The notes below the pieces were generated by a model. It was not told where the DNA came from. It saw only the letters and a program-made list of their open reading frames with translations, and searched no databases. Made by a program: the position numbers and the translations under genes. From positions 1 to 64,000 of the forward strand of contig QCDL01000005.1 in NCBI GenBank assembly GCA_003280915.1: a stretch of 64,000 nucleotides of DNA, given 5' to 3'. Below, one piece after another: positions 19,037-29,170 of this stretch (position 1 is its first letter; every line of letters starts with the position of its first letter). This DNA comes from Prochlorococcus sp. AG-355-I04. GTDB taxonomy: Bacteria; Cyanobacteriota; Cyanobacteriia; PCC-6307; Cyanobiaceae.

Positions 19037-20047
19037 ATGACCAATACAAAAATTTTCGACAATAATCCTGAAAAGGAATTAAAAATAGATAAGTCAATTT
19101 CAGATGATAAAACCAAACAAATTAGTAAGAAAAATTCAACTCAAAATAAAAAAATTACACCGAAAAACAATAAATCAACTAAATCTTTTGATGAAATTTC
19201 TAATGAAATTTTTAGAGATCTCTTTTCAAAAAAAGAATCTTTAATTAAAGAAATAAAAGATTTAGAAACAAAAAAGAATGAAATAGAAAAAGATATTGAG
19301 TCTAATTTTAAAGGTCAGTCAGATAATATTGCTAAAAGAGTTAAAGGCTTTCAAGAGTACTTAACTGGAGCTTTGCAGAATCTTTCACAAAACGTAGAGA
19401 GACTTGAATTAGTTTCTCAACCAATAATCGTAAAGCCTTCTCCACTTGATGAGAAAAAGCAAGACAATAGCACAAATAATGTAGTTAATGTTCCTGCTCT
19501 TTCAGAGACATTTAAGCCAGATGAAGAGATTATAAAAAGTTGCTTTACAAGTTTCACAGAACAACCCGACTTTTATGCAGAACCTTGGAAATTAAGACGA
19601 AGTCTTGATTCCTCAGATATAGAAATTATGGATGATTGGTTCTTTAACATGGGGGGAAGAGGTTCTCTTGAAAGTAGAGGATCTCGACAAAAAAATGCCT
19701 TGTTATCAGCTGGCTTAATATCTATTCTTGGCGAATTATATGGAGATCAATTTCAGACTCTTATTTTAGCTTCGCAGCCTGAACGATTAGGTGAATGGAG
19801 AAGAATTCTTCAAGATTCACTTGGTCTGACAAGGGATGACTTTGGACCTAATAGTGGGATTGTTCTGTTTGAAAGGCCTGAAGGTGTCATCGAAAGAGCA
19901 GATAGATTAGAAGCCAATGAAGAATTGCCATTTATTATCATTGATGCAGCAGAAACTTCTGTTGAGATTCCAATACTTCAATTCCCATTATGGGTTGCAT
20001 TTGCTGGTTCAGATAATGAAATTTACGATGATCTTGAATTAAACTAA
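19037..20047 (+). CDS. DUF3086 domain protein with N-terminal coiled coil
   Basis: Soluble 336 aa protein. The first 60 residues are Lys/Asn-rich and disordered. A coiled coil follows ([26 protein letters not shown]). Then comes the well conserved cyanobacterial DUF3086 region from about residue 165 ([61 protein letters not shown]). No catalytic motif is known to me. Clustering with MlaE, DUF3119 and PlsY may mean a role in glycerolipid or envelope handling; this is inferred. Confidence 0.82.
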   Translation: MTNTKIFDNNPEKELKIDKSISDDKTKQISKKNSTQNKKITPKNNKSTKSFDEISNEIFRDLFSKKESLIKEIKDLETKKNEIEKDIESNFKGQSDNIAKRVKGFQEYLTGALQNLSQNVERLELVSQPIIVKPSPLDEKKQDNSTNNVVNVPALSETFKPDEEIIKSCFTSFTEQPDFYAEPWKLRRSLDSSDIEIMDDWFFNMGGRGSLESRGSRQKNALLSAGLISILGELYGDQFQTLILASQPERLGEWRRILQDSLGLTRDDFGPNSGIVLFERPEGVIERADRLEANEELPFIIIDAAETSVEIPILQFPLWVAFAGSDNEIYDDLELN

Positions 20048-20052
20048 GGTTT

Positions 20053-20646
20053 ATGAATATCTTAATAATTTTTACAAGTTATCTTTTAGGATCACTTCCG
20101 ACAGGTTTTTTAATTGGGAAATATCTCAAAAATATAGATCTAAGAACTTTGGGTTCCGGATCAACAGGTGCCACAAATGTCTTGAGAAATGTTGGGAAAT
20201 GGCCAGCACTTTTTGTGTTTATCATTGACGTTGGGAAAGGCCTTATAGCAGTAAAAATTTCTCAAATTTATACAGATCAAGGATTAATAGAGGTAATAGC
20301 AGGGATATCCGCTATCTCAGGACATATTTGGCCAATATGGCTTAGAGGTAAAGGAGGGAAAGCTGTTGCTACTGGATTAGGAATGTTTTTAGCTCTTTCT
20401 TGGAAAGTTGGACTCGCATCTCTTGGCATTTTTTTAATAGTCCTAACAAAAACTAAATTTGTTTCTTTATCCAGTATTTCAGCTGCAATCTTACTTCCTA
20501 TTTTTATGTTTTTTTACCTAGGTAAATTTTTGCACTCATACTTTTTTATAAGTTTAATCGTGGCATTCTTAGTAATCTGGAAACATAGAACAAACATATC
20601 AAGGCTGCTTAAAGGAGAAGAATCCAAAATTAATCAGAATCAATAG
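20053..20646 (+). CDS. plsY: acyl-phosphate:glycerol-3-phosphate acyltransferase PlsY
   Basis: Membrane acyltransferase that starts phospholipid synthesis from acyl-phosphate and glycerol-3-phosphate. The three cytoplasmic motifs are visible: [13 protein letters not shown] with [19 protein letters not shown], then [21 protein letters not shown], and [14 protein letters not shown] near the C-terminus. About five to six membrane segments are present in 197 aa, normal for PlsY. It follows DUF3086 by 5 bp and its end overlaps pyrF on the opposite strand by 17 bp. Confidence 0.96.
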   Translation: MNILIIFTSYLLGSLPTGFLIGKYLKNIDLRTLGSGSTGATNVLRNVGKWPALFVFIIDVGKGLIAVKISQIYTDQGLIEVIAGISAISGHIWPIWLRGKGGKAVATGLGMFLALSWKVGLASLGIFLIVLTKTKFVSLSSISAAILLPIFMFFYLGKFLHSYFFISLIVAFLVIWKHRTNISRLLKGEESKINQNQ

Positions 20647-21358
20647 ATTTAAATATCTCTACTAGAGCTTTATTAGGATCTATAGCTGTTGAAATTGATC
20701 TACCAATGACTAACTTAGAAGCGCCATTATCTATAGCTTCATGGGGAGTCATAATTCTATTTTGATCATCTTTATTGTCAATATTTAATCTGATACCTGG
20801 TGTAATAAGTTCAAAATTATGTTTATAAATAGATCTCAAAATATTTACCTCCCAAGGGGAACAAACACATCCATCTAATCCGGCATCAAAAGACAACTTT
20901 GCAAGTCTCAAGACATTTTCTTCAATTGAATTATTTCTATCAAGATCAGTTTGAAAGTCTTTAAGAGAAAAGCTTGTTAAAACAGTTATTCCTACAACCA
21001 ATGGAGGCTTCAAACTGACTGAGGTGGCTCCTTCTAAACATGCTTTTTTCGAATCCTTAAGAGCTTTTAAACCTGCTGAAGCATGAATAGAAATTATATC
21101 AACCCCTAATTTTGAAACTTGGAAACATGCTGCACGCATTGTATTAGGAATATCATGAAATTTTAAGTCTAAAAAAATTTTTTTATTTAAACCTTTTAAT
21201 ATTTCAATAACTCTTGGACCTTCCCTAACAAACAGCTCTAAACCAACTTTCACCCACTTAATATTAGGACATTTTTCCAAAAGTAATTTTGCTTGACTTA
21301 CATCTAATCCATCAATAGCCAATATTATTTTATCTTCTGAATTAAATCTTTTATTCAT
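20630..21358 (-). CDS. pyrF: orotidine 5'-phosphate decarboxylase
   Basis: Last step of UMP synthesis. The catalytic segment [12 protein letters not shown] carries the Asp-Lys-Asp array. The start [17 protein letters not shown] and the phosphate-gripping end TPGIRL with KLVIGRSIS agree with group I enzymes. At about 242 aa it is normal. I take the ATG at 21358 rather than the TTG one codon upstream. It lies 6 bp after tyrS on the same strand, so the two are probably cotranscribed. Confidence 0.96.
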   Translation of the reverse strand: MNKRFNSEDKIILAIDGLDVSQAKLLLEKCPNIKWVKVGLELFVREGPRVIEILKGLNKKIFLDLKFHDIPNTMRAACFQVSKLGVDIISIHASAGLKALKDSKKACLEGATSVSLKPPLVVGITVLTSFSLKDFQTDLDRNNSIEENVLRLAKLSFDAGLDGCVCSPWEVNILRSIYKHNFELITPGIRLNIDNKDDQNRIMTPHEAIDNGASKLVIGRSISTAIDPNKALVEIFKSIDSD

Positions 21359-21364
21359 CAATTT

Positions 21365-22603
21365 TCAGTTTTCAAACCTCTTAATTATTTTTTTTCCAAT
21401 TTGCAAAATTTTCCCTTCCAAATCTTTTTTTGACTCAAAAACTAAATCAGGGTTCATTACCTTCTGACTATCAATTTTTACACCCCCACCTTTAATAGAT
21501 CTTTTGGATTCGCTGCTAGATTTGAAAAGTTTTAGAGCACTTAACAAATAAAAAAACTTTACTGGAAAAACTACTTCTTTTAGAGAAATCTCTGGAATTT
21601 CTCCAACTTTTTCTTTGTGTCCAAGGAATAATTTTTCGCAGTTTGATTGCGCCTTTAATGCTTCTTCGTCCCCATGGAATAAAGTAGTAACTTCTAAAGC
21701 CATTCTCCTCTGTAATTCACGAGGATTTGAGTTTTCCAGTAAACCTAAATCTAATTCAGTAAGTAATTCAAAATAGGTGGGTATTATATTATCGGGTACT
21801 TTTTCTAATTTTGAATACATTGAAAGAGGATCTTCAGTCAAACCGACTGTGTTAAATTCAGATTTACTCATCTTCTTAATTCCATCTAAACCTGTCAAAA
21901 TTGGCAGCAGAACACCAAATTGAGGGTCTTGTTTAAAATGCCTTTGAAGGTCCCTTCCTATTGCAATATTAAATTTCTGATCTGTGCCTCCAAGCTCGAT
22001 ATCTGATTGAACAACTACCGAATCGTAACCTTGTAATAGTGGATATAAGAATTCATGCAAAGCAATTGGGACTTGCGAATTGTATCTTTTATTAAATTCC
22101 TCCTTAGCTAGCATTTGACTAACTGTTGCACTCCCCATTAATTCAATTATCGAATTAAGATTCAATCCTTTTAACCATTCACTGTTATATCTAATTTCTA
22201 TTCTATCTTTTGAATCAAAATCTAAAATAGATTCATTGGCTGGCTTTCCCATCCCTAGTTGGGTTAAGTATGTTTTTGCATTATCCTTAACTTCTTTTTC
22301 CGATAACTGAACTCTTGTTTTGTTTTTTCCGGTTGGATCTCCAATTTGAGCAGTAAAATCCCCAATAATTAAAACTGCAATATGTCCATTATCTTGGAAT
22401 GCCCTAAGTTTTTTAAACAATATGCTGTGCCCAAGATGAATATCGGTTCCAGTTGGATCGATGCCGAGTTTAACCCTTAATTTTTTATTATTTTTTTTCG
22501 CATGATTAATTATCTCCGAAAAAGCTTGATCTGTTCCTTTAATTGGAAAAAATTCTTCTATTCCTCTTGACAGCCATGATGGCAATTTTAAATTATCTGT
22601 CAT
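21365..22603 (-). CDS. tyrS: tyrosyl-tRNA synthetase
   Basis: Class I aminoacyl-tRNA synthetase for tyrosine. The HIGH-like motif is HLGHS in [15 protein letters not shown] and the KMSKS motif is intact in [12 protein letters not shown]-terminal S4-like RNA-binding region begins near residue 345 ([21 protein letters not shown]). At 412 aa it belongs to the TyrRS subclass that uses HLGHS-type sequence and the long C-terminal part. Downstream on the same strand is pyrF. Confidence 0.96.
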   Translation of the reverse strand: MTDNLKLPSWLSRGIEEFFPIKGTDQAFSEIINHAKKNNKKLRVKLGIDPTGTDIHLGHSILFKKLRAFQDNGHIAVLIIGDFTAQIGDPTGKNKTRVQLSEKEVKDNAKTYLTQLGMGKPANESILDFDSKDRIEIRYNSEWLKGLNLNSIIELMGSATVSQMLAKEEFNKRYNSQVPIALHEFLYPLLQGYDSVVVQSDIELGGTDQKFNIAIGRDLQRHFKQDPQFGVLLPILTGLDGIKKMSKSEFNTVGLTEDPLSMYSKLEKVPDNIIPTYFELLTELDLGLLENSNPRELQRRMALEVTTLFHGDEEALKAQSNCEKLFLGHKEKVGEIPEISLKEVVFPVKFFYLLSALKLFKSSSESKRSIKGGGVKIDSQKVMNPDLVFESKKDLEGKILQIGKKIIKRFEN

Positions 22604-22622
22604 GAAGCTTTAACCGTTAACT

Positions 22623-22946
22623 TTAAGAAGTTTTATCAAGTTCATCCTTCATTCTTATTAAGGTTTTATTCATTTGATCGAACATTTGATCAGGAGTAAT
22701 CCCAAATTGACCTAACTGCGTCTTTAATTGCTCTACTGTCATTTTTGCTTGAAAATCTTCAGACAATTCAAATCTCTTCATAAAAACCTTATAACGATCC
22801 ATAAGAGTTTCCATTTTTTTTATAAACATTTTTTTACCTTCTCTATCAAATTTTCCATAATCAGAGCCAAGTTTCATAAGTTCTTGGTAATCTGTAAAAA
22901 GCTTTTTAGCTTCTTCTTGAACGATGTCTGACTCAAAGAATCCCAT
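22623..22946 (-). CDS. DUF1825 family protein
   Basis: Conserved cyanobacterial protein of unknown function. The sequence GFFESDIVQEEAKKLFTDYQELMKLGSDYGKFDREGKKMFI is the typical DUF1825 opening. The rest is helical and charged, ending in DQMFDQMNKTLIRMKDELDK. I set the start at the ATG giving MGFFESD, 11 codons inside the listed ORF, because family members begin there. It is about 107 aa and probably a small helical cytoplasmic protein. It lies upstream of tyrS. Confidence 0.87.
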   Translation of the reverse strand: MGFFESDIVQEEAKKLFTDYQELMKLGSDYGKFDREGKKMFIKKMETLMDRYKVFMKRFELSEDFQAKMTVEQLKTQLGQFGITPDQMFDQMNKTLIRMKDELDKTS

Positions 22947-23093
22947 TTCTATTTTTTTACTTCGCAGATTAAGGCTCAATTACAAGATAACAAGAATCTT
23001 TTAAATTGATTAGAAGATTAATAAATTTTAGTTTATAAATAATTCTTTGATTTATATTTTTTCAGAATTAAATTTAGTAGACATGTTTCATTA

Positions 23094-23708
23094 ATGTTGG
23101 AAAAATTTAACGTAAATAATATTTTAAACCAAAATAGACAATTTGAATTATTTAGTTCAAATGTAAATACATCAATTAATTTTCAACACTCAAATAATCT
23201 AAAAATCAATGGCGAAATCCTAACTGAATGGAGGGATAGAATATATAATCACCAATTCAAAATTTCAAAAGATACTCACAACAAAACTTTGCACCAAACA
23301 AGTCTTCCTATAAATACAATTTCCGATGAAAGAAAAATTGATCCGTTTTCCTTGCAGCCATTATCATTGAACTTTTGGAGAACCAATCAATATATACACA
23401 ATGGGCCAGCAATGTATTTTGTAATTGATTCGATGGAGAGTTCTAAAATAATCCTTTATATAGGAGAAACAAATTCAGCAAATAAAAGATGGAAGGGGGA
23501 ACATGACTGTAAAAATTACCTCATGAACTATAAAGAAGCCCTTGCTCATAACAAACTCTCAAGTCACCAAGATATTCGTTTCTTCTTAGATGTACCTAAA
23601 GAAGTAAAATTAAGACGTAAATTAGAACAGCAACTGATATATTTATGGTTACCACCTTTTAATAAAGAAACTCGAGATAGGTGGGCAACTACTTTCACAA
23701 ACAACTAA
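23094..23708 (+). CDS. GIY-YIG nuclease-like protein
   Basis: The C-terminal half shows a GIY-YIG fold: YFV at residues 108-110, YIG at 122-124 (ILYIGETNSANKRW), the conserved arginine R132, then a glutamate (E178 in KLEQQLI) and PPFN with N190. These positions match the catalytic Tyr, Arg, Glu and Asn of the superfamily. The first 100 residues are polar, Asn-rich and not recognised. The protein is 204 aa and stands alone between DUF1825 and pepA. A DNA-repair, structure-specific or RNA role is possible. The nuclease call is from motif reading only. Confidence 0.75.
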   Translation: MLEKFNVNNILNQNRQFELFSSNVNTSINFQHSNNLKINGEILTEWRDRIYNHQFKISKDTHNKTLHQTSLPINTISDERKIDPFSLQPLSLNFWRTNQYIHNGPAMYFVIDSMESSKIILYIGETNSANKRWKGEHDCKNYLMNYKEALAHNKLSSHQDIRFFLDVPKEVKLRRKLEQQLIYLWLPPFNKETRDRWATTFTNN

Positions 23709-23732
23709 AAGTTAATTAAATCCATTTAACAA

Positions 23733-25205
23733 ATGCAATTTTCCACATTCCAAAAAAATCTAGATAACTGGCAAGGTGCTTCATTAATTTTTGGAGTTTT
23801 AGAGGAAGAAATTTCAAGCCAACTTGAAAAAATAAAATTTGTTATTGACCCAAAATTATTACTAAAAAAAGTTACTCAAAAAAAATTTAAAGGAGAAAAA
23901 GGAAAAACTTTAAGCTTTGAATTTTTAGATCAAAAATTAGAAACTTTAATCATAGTTGGTCTTGGCAAATCGAAGGACCTAAATAAAAGTGATATAGAAA
24001 ACTCTATAGGAAATCTAATTATGAAAACTGTTGATAAAAATGAAAAAATCAGCATCTTGCTACCTTGGGAATTTATAAATTCACAACTAGAAATAAATCA
24101 ATTAGCAGAGTCAGCCAGATTATCTGCCTTCAAAGACAATAGATTCAATAAGAAAAGAGATGACAAGAAAGTTCTTAAAGAAATAGAGTTTTTAAATTTA
24201 AAAGAATTTGAGAATATTAGCTTTGAAGAGGCAGCACAAATATGTGAAGGTGTAGAACTAGCTAGAAGACTTGTAGCCGCCCCTCCAAATAGTCTTACGC
24301 CTCAGGAAATGTCTATACAAGCTTCTCAAATAGCTAAAGATCATGGTTTGGAAGTAAAAATTTTAGAGGCAAAAGATTGTGAAGATTTAGGAATGGGTGC
24401 ATATTTAGCTGTAGCAAAAGGTTCTGATCTAGATCCTAAATTTATACATCTTACTTTAAAGTCAGAGGGGCCTATTAAAGAAAAGATTGCACTTGTTGGG
24501 AAGGGTTTAACCTTTGATTCGGGAGGATACAATCTGAAAGTAGGAGCCTCTCAAATTGAAATGATGAAATATGATATGGGCGGAAGCGCTGCAGTTTTAG
24601 GAGCAGCAAAAGCACTTGGAGCAATAAAACCAAAGGGATTAGAAATTCATTTTATTGTGGCATCTTGCGAAAACATGATAAATGGATCTGCAGTACATCC
24701 TGGAGATGTAGTTAAGGCATCTAATGGTAAGACAATTGAAATAAATAACACTGATGCTGAGGGCAGACTCACATTAGCTGATGCTCTAACTTACGCATCA
24801 AATTTAAAACCAGATTCAATAATAGATCTCGCAACTTTAACAGGAGCTATTGTAGTTGCATTAGGGAATGATGTAGCTGGATTCTGGAGCAATAATGATG
24901 ATTTAGCAAATGACCTAAAAGCCGCATCATCCCAGTCTGGAGAAGAATTATGGCAAATGCCTTTACAAAAATCTTATAAAGAAGGTTTAAAGTCTCATAT
25001 AGCTGACATGAAAAATACAGGTCCTAGAGCAGGTGGCTCAATAACTGCTGCTTTGTTTTTAGAGGAATTCTTTGATAAGGAGATTAAATGGGCTCATATT
25101 GATATTGCTGGGACTTGTTGGACTGACAAGAATAAGGGGATTAACCCATCAGGTGCAACGGGTTTTGGAGTTAAAACTCTTGTTCAATGGATTAAAAATA
25201 AATAA
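23733..25205 (+). CDS. pepA: leucyl aminopeptidase (M17)
   Basis: Cytoplasmic dinuclear-metal aminopeptidase of peptide turnover, in some bacteria also a DNA-binding regulator. The M17 signature NTDAEGRL is intact. The metal- and substrate-binding [28 protein letters not shown] and the C-terminal HIDIAGTCW complete the active site. At 490 aa it is of family length. It follows the GIY-YIG gene by 24 bp and is convergent with msrA. Confidence 0.97.
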   Translation: MQFSTFQKNLDNWQGASLIFGVLEEEISSQLEKIKFVIDPKLLLKKVTQKKFKGEKGKTLSFEFLDQKLETLIIVGLGKSKDLNKSDIENSIGNLIMKTVDKNEKISILLPWEFINSQLEINQLAESARLSAFKDNRFNKKRDDKKVLKEIEFLNLKEFENISFEEAAQICEGVELARRLVAAPPNSLTPQEMSIQASQIAKDHGLEVKILEAKDCEDLGMGAYLAVAKGSDLDPKFIHLTLKSEGPIKEKIALVGKGLTFDSGGYNLKVGASQIEMMKYDMGGSAAVLGAAKALGAIKPKGLEIHFIVASCENMINGSAVHPGDVVKASNGKTIEINNTDAEGRLTLADALTYASNLKPDSIIDLATLTGAIVVALGNDVAGFWSNNDDLANDLKAASSQSGEELWQMPLQKSYKEGLKSHIADMKNTGPRAGGSITAALFLEEFFDKEIKWAHIDIAGTCWTDKNKGINPSGATGFGVKTLVQWIKNK

Positions 25206-25216
25206 CTATATTTAAG

Positions 25217-25819
25217 TCATTCATTCCAAAGATTTGTTGATCTAGCGTTATCTCCCCATAATTTATCCAACCTCTGATCTCTCCCACATGAGAATCTATA
25301 AAACTTATATTTTAATTCATTTCTCTCAGCAAAATCCTGATGATATTCCTCAGCTAACCAAAATTCACCTTTAGATTTAAGTTCTACAGATATTTTTTCT
25401 AATGGCACACGCAATTCATTAGAGGCGGAAACAACTGCATTTATTGCATCACTTTCCTCAGTTGCATCTTTGAAAAAGATCACTGGCCTATAAGAATCTC
25501 CACGATCACAAAATTGACCCTTACCGTCCAGAGGATCAATATTTCTGAAATACAACCTAAGTATCTCGGGTAAAGTTACCAATTTGGAATCATAGTTTAC
25601 CAAAACCACTTCCTGATGTCCTTCATGATTTTCGTAAGTAGGATTTTGCAAATCTCCACCTGAATAGCCACTTTGTACAAAATTTATCCCAGTTAATGAC
25701 TCTAAATCATGTTCTAAACACCAAAAACAACCTCCTGCAAGAATCAATTCCTCTGCAAAAGCGTTTACAGGATTAACAACTATTGACAGAGCAACTATTA
25801 GAGACAAGAGGTATTTCAT
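25217..25819 (-). CDS. msrA: peptide methionine-S-sulfoxide reductase MsrA, exported
   Basis: Repairs Met-S-sulfoxide in proteins. The catalytic motif GGCFWCLEHDLESL is complete, followed by SGYSGG and YHQDFAERN. A late cysteine (FSCGRDQRL) may resolve the sulfenic acid. The N-terminus (YLLSLIVALSIVVNPVNAFAEE) is a signal peptide with an AFA cleavage site, so the enzyme is probably periplasmic or lumenal, unlike the usual cytoplasmic MsrA. At 200 aa it is normal. It trails the lpx cluster on the same strand. Confidence 0.95.
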   Translation of the reverse strand: MKYLLSLIVALSIVVNPVNAFAEELILAGGCFWCLEHDLESLTGINFVQSGYSGGDLQNPTYENHEGHQEVVLVNYDSKLVTLPEILRLYFRNIDPLDGKGQFCDRGDSYRPVIFFKDATEESDAINAVVSASNELRVPLEKISVELKSKGEFWLAEEYHQDFAERNELKYKFYRFSCGRDQRLDKLWGDNARSTNLWNE

Positions 25820-25835
25820 TTTTTTATTATAAAGT

Positions 25836-27014
25836 TCAAATAATAGAATTAATAATTTCTTTAGCAGCTCTCTGGACTACGCCCTCTTCTCCTAATTCTT
25901 TTTTTAAAAAAGCATAACCTTTTTTAATTTTTATTTTTTCTGACTTTCCCTCAAGAATCCTACAAGATTTGTAAAAAATTTTCTTTTCGTCAAAATCTCT
26001 TTGCACAAACTCTGGGATTATTAATTTATTAACTAACAAATTTACAGGTGAAATAAATCTTACTTTGAAATTGAGAATTTTTTTAGCGATAAAAGCAGTT
26101 ACCCTACTGACTCTATAACCAACAATCTGCGGTATGCCATATAAAGCTAATTCCATATTAACTGTCCCAGATTTGCAAAAAGCAATTTTAGTGAGCGAAT
26201 AAATATAAGGCTTTAATTTTGCACTATTTTTTTGAGAAATCACATGTCCTTTAACTTGATATTTCCTAAAGGCTTTTTTAAATATTTCATCAAAAGAACT
26301 CCTGCAGGAGGGAATATAGACAACCAAGCTTGGATATTTTTGTTGTAATTTTTTAGCCGCTTTCATAAATGTAGGTAATACATATCGTAATTCTTGAGGT
26401 CTTGATGCTGGCATCAAAAGCAGGATATTTTGATTAGAGCGAAGGTTAAGAATAGTTCTGGCATCCTTCTTTAGAGGAAGTTTCTTTGTCAAATCAATCA
26501 TTGGATGTCCCACCCACGTAACATTTCCGCCTCTCTTTTTATAGAAAGCTGCTTCTTTCTTGAAAATCGCGAAAATTTTATCAGAAAATTTTATTAGATT
26601 TGTTGTAGTGTTATTACCAACCCTCCAAGCCCACTCTTGAGGAGCAATATAGTAAAAAATTGGGATTTTAATTTTCGATCTTTTTAATTTTGTTCCAATT
26701 TTTATATTGGGGCCCATATAGTCAATAAGAATTAAGCAATCTGGGGGATATTTTTTTAGTAATTTATAAAATCTTTTTTGAATTCTTATTGTTGGAAGAA
26801 TAAGAGGTAAAGCCTCCCAAATTCCTATTGCACTAATTGATGTAGTATCTTGAAGAATTTTTACACCTTCTTTCTTCATCCTTTCCCCACCTAATCCGCA
26901 AATTTCTAAATCTATCGATTTTTTTTTAGATTCCTCTAATAATGCTTTTGATAACAAACTTCCGTGCAAATCTCCAGAGACTTCTCCAGTACTTATAAAT
27001 ATCTTTTTATTCAT
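25836..27014 (-). CDS. lpxB: lipid-A-disaccharide synthase
   Basis: GT19 glycosyltransferase that condenses UDP-diacylglucosamine with lipid X. Start ISTGEVSGDLHGSLL, then LILIDYMGPNIKIG, PQEWAWRVG, VGHPMID and the UDP-binding CKSGTVNMELALYGIPQIVGYR are all typical. At 392 aa it is complete. Its start overlaps the end of lpxA by 4 bp. It ends the bamA-lpxC-fabZ-lpxA-lpxB run. Confidence 0.96.
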   Translation of the reverse strand: MNKKIFISTGEVSGDLHGSLLSKALLEESKKKSIDLEICGLGGERMKKEGVKILQDTTSISAIGIWEALPLILPTIRIQKRFYKLLKKYPPDCLILIDYMGPNIKIGTKLKRSKIKIPIFYYIAPQEWAWRVGNNTTTNLIKFSDKIFAIFKKEAAFYKKRGGNVTWVGHPMIDLTKKLPLKKDARTILNLRSNQNILLLMPASRPQELRYVLPTFMKAAKKLQQKYPSLVVYIPSCRSSFDEIFKKAFRKYQVKGHVISQKNSAKLKPYIYSLTKIAFCKSGTVNMELALYGIPQIVGYRVSRVTAFIAKKILNFKVRFISPVNLLVNKLIIPEFVQRDFDEKKIFYKSCRILEGKSEKIKIKKGYAFLKKELGEEGVVQRAAKEIINSII

Positions 27015-27865
27015 AAATTCACTATAGGCATTGGTCCTCGTCTTTCTTTAGATATTGACTCTTTTAAGAAATTACATAATTTTGAAGATGAAATATCTAA
27101 TTCTCCTTTCATCACTTTTTCTAATGAATTTGAAATCGCATCATTAGATTTAAAAAGGAAATTCCAAGTAGTTTGCAAAAGTTTTAAATCAAAATCTTTA
27201 TTTTCCATTAAACCACTTCTCTTAATCCCAATCCTATTTAAACCTCTCAATCTTCCTGGATGCCCTTCGGCCAAGCAGAAAGGAGGTACATCTCTATCTA
27301 CTCTAGTCATCCCTCCAATCATTGCTAAATATCCAATATGTACAAACTGATGAATACCTAAACAACCGCCAATAATAGCTTTATCTTCAATCTTTACATG
27401 GCCTGCAACTTGAACACTATTTGATAAAACTATCCTATTACCAAGTTCACAATTATGGCCGATATGAGTGTAAGCCATTAACAAATTATTATTTCCAATA
27501 ATTGTTTTTTCGCCTTCATCTGTTGCCTTATTAATAGTTACACATTCTCTGAAAGTATTATTATCTCCAATAACTACTTCAGTATGGGCACCTTTATATT
27601 TAAGGTCCTGGGGATCAAGACCTATAAAAACACTTGGGTAAACTTTATTGTTAATACCAATTTGAGTTCTTCCTGAAATAACAGCATTCGGGCCTATTTC
27701 GGTTCCTTTCCCAATAGTCACATCAGGACCGATAATAGCACCTTGAGAGACAACAACCCCATCATGTAATTCGGCACTTGGATCAACAAAAGCATTTGGG
27801 TGCACTTTTACGCCATTAAATTTTGAGTTAAATTCATTATTTTTATGATCCATATCCCTAATCAA
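27011..27865 (-). CDS. lpxA: acyl-ACP--UDP-N-acetylglucosamine O-acyltransferase
   Basis: First step of lipid A synthesis. Left-handed beta-helix hexapeptide repeats run through the N-terminal 190 residues ([32 protein letters not shown]). The active-site histidine is in [12 protein letters not shown] and the helix end is IGIKRSG. The C-terminal helical domain follows. At 284 aa it is a little longer than the 262 aa of E. coli, with extra length at both ends. It overlaps fabZ by 8 bp and lpxB by 4 bp. Confidence 0.96.
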   Translation of the reverse strand: MIRDMDHKNNEFNSKFNGVKVHPNAFVDPSAELHDGVVVSQGAIIGPDVTIGKGTEIGPNAVISGRTQIGINNKVYPSVFIGLDPQDLKYKGAHTEVVIGDNNTFRECVTINKATDEGEKTIIGNNNLLMAYTHIGHNCELGNRIVLSNSVQVAGHVKIEDKAIIGGCLGIHQFVHIGYLAMIGGMTRVDRDVPPFCLAEGHPGRLRGLNRIGIKRSGLMENKDFDLKLLQTTWNFLFKSNDAISNSLEKVMKGELDISSSKLCNFLKESISKERRGPMPIVNL

Positions 27866-28316
27866 CTAATGAAAACATTAATTCTCCAGTACAAACCAAC
27901 TTCCCATCAACATGCGCCTCACCTTTAACCTTCCCAAATCTTTGTCTTTTTATAGACAATAACTCACAAGAAATTATCAATTGATCTCCTGGCACAACTG
28001 GTTTTCTGAATTTAACATTATTGATTCCAGCAAAGACGAAAAGTCCTTTAGGAAGATCAGGCATTTGCGTTACAATTATTCCACCTACTTGAGCCATTGA
28101 TTCAACAATAAGCACCCCAGGCATCAAGGGTCTCTCAGGAAAATGCCCCTGAAATTGAGGCTCATTTATAGTTACATTTTTTACGGCAACTGCTTTCTCC
28201 CCAGGAATATGCTCTATGACTTTGTCCACAAGTGCGAAAGGATATCTGTGAGGTAACAAACCTAGTATGTGCTCAGAGGAAAGTTGATTATTTTCACTGG
28301 ATAATTTCTTTTCCAA
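27858..28316 (-). CDS. fabZ: 3-hydroxyacyl-ACP dehydratase FabZ
   Basis: Hot-dog-fold dehydratase of fatty acid elongation. The active-site histidine is in [13 protein letters not shown] and the second catalytic residue is the glutamate of [21 protein letters not shown]. At 152 aa it is of usual length. It starts at a TTG, 17 bp after lpxC. Its placement between lpxC and lpxA ties acyl-chain supply to lipid A synthesis, a conserved arrangement. Confidence 0.97.
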   Translation of the reverse strand: MEKKLSSENNQLSSEHILGLLPHRYPFALVDKVIEHIPGEKAVAVKNVTINEPQFQGHFPERPLMPGVLIVESMAQVGGIIVTQMPDLPKGLFVFAGINNVKFRKPVVPGDQLIISCELLSIKRQRFGKVKGEAHVDGKLVCTGELMFSLVD

Positions 28317-28333
28317 AACAATTAAAGATAAAG

Positions 28334-29170
28334 TTAGTTTTTTAGCGATGAGGCCAATAAAGCATTTAAAGAATGTGATCCTTTATAAACTAAAATTTGA
28401 GCCTTAGGTAACCCTACCAAAGCCAAGTCCCCAATAAGGTCTAAAATTTTATGTCTTATTGGTTCATTATCAAATCTTAATGGTGGATTAACCCATTGAT
28501 CACCGTCACAAACAAGGGCATTTTCCAAACTTCCACCTTTTATTAATCCAAGTTCACTTAACTCTTGAAATTGATCCTTAAACCCAAAAGTCCTTGCTGG
28601 GGCAATCATTTCAACGAAGCTTTTTGGATTTAAATCAATTACAAAAGTTTGATTTCCAATTGCTTTATAGGGAAAACTTATAGTGGAAATAATTGTAGTT
28701 TTTTCAGATGGAGTTGCTGCTATTACTGAACCTTCTTTATTTAAAATTATGGATTTATTAATCTCTTGAAAAAAATTATCTGGTTTAGGTGCCTTTTTTA
28801 TTCCGACTTCTTCGAAATCTTTAACCCACTGAATTGCTGATCCATCTAAAAGTGGAATCTCTTTCCCATCAACCTCAATATGAACATAACTTAACCCACA
28901 CCCAGCCATTGATGATAATAAATGCTCAATAGTATATAAATTTCGCTCTCCCAATTTAACTGCTGTACAGAGCATGGAACTTCCAATTAAATCTTGAGTA
29001 AGCTTAAAAATCTCGCCAGGTTTATCAGTGAAAGAAACATAATATCCTTCTTTTTCATAAGGTGAAATTGTAACTCTTGTTTTTTCTCCACTATGAAGAC
29101 CTATACCTTCTCTGGATATAACACCAGCCAAGGTATAGCAGAAATCATAATTAGCAGGCCAAGAAAACAC
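28334..29170 (-). CDS. lpxC: UDP-3-O-acyl-N-acetylglucosamine deacetylase
   Basis: Zinc deacetylase, the committed step of lipid A synthesis. Zn ligands are visible in [10 protein letters not shown] and [15 protein letters not shown]. Other family sequence includes [13 protein letters not shown] at the start, DGSAIQWV, and ARTFGF. At 278 aa it is slightly short of E. coli LpxC (305) but complete. It starts with GTG directly after the bamA stop codon, so translation is probably coupled. Confidence 0.96.
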   Translation of the reverse strand: MFSWPANYDFCYTLAGVISREGIGLHSGEKTRVTISPYEKEGYYVSFTDKPGEIFKLTQDLIGSSMLCTAVKLGERNLYTIEHLLSSMAGCGLSYVHIEVDGKEIPLLDGSAIQWVKDFEEVGIKKAPKPDNFFQEINKSIILNKEGSVIAATPSEKTTIISTISFPYKAIGNQTFVIDLNPKSFVEMIAPARTFGFKDQFQELSELGLIKGGSLENALVCDGDQWVNPPLRFDNEPIRHKILDLIGDLALVGLPKAQILVYKGSHSLNALLASSLKN

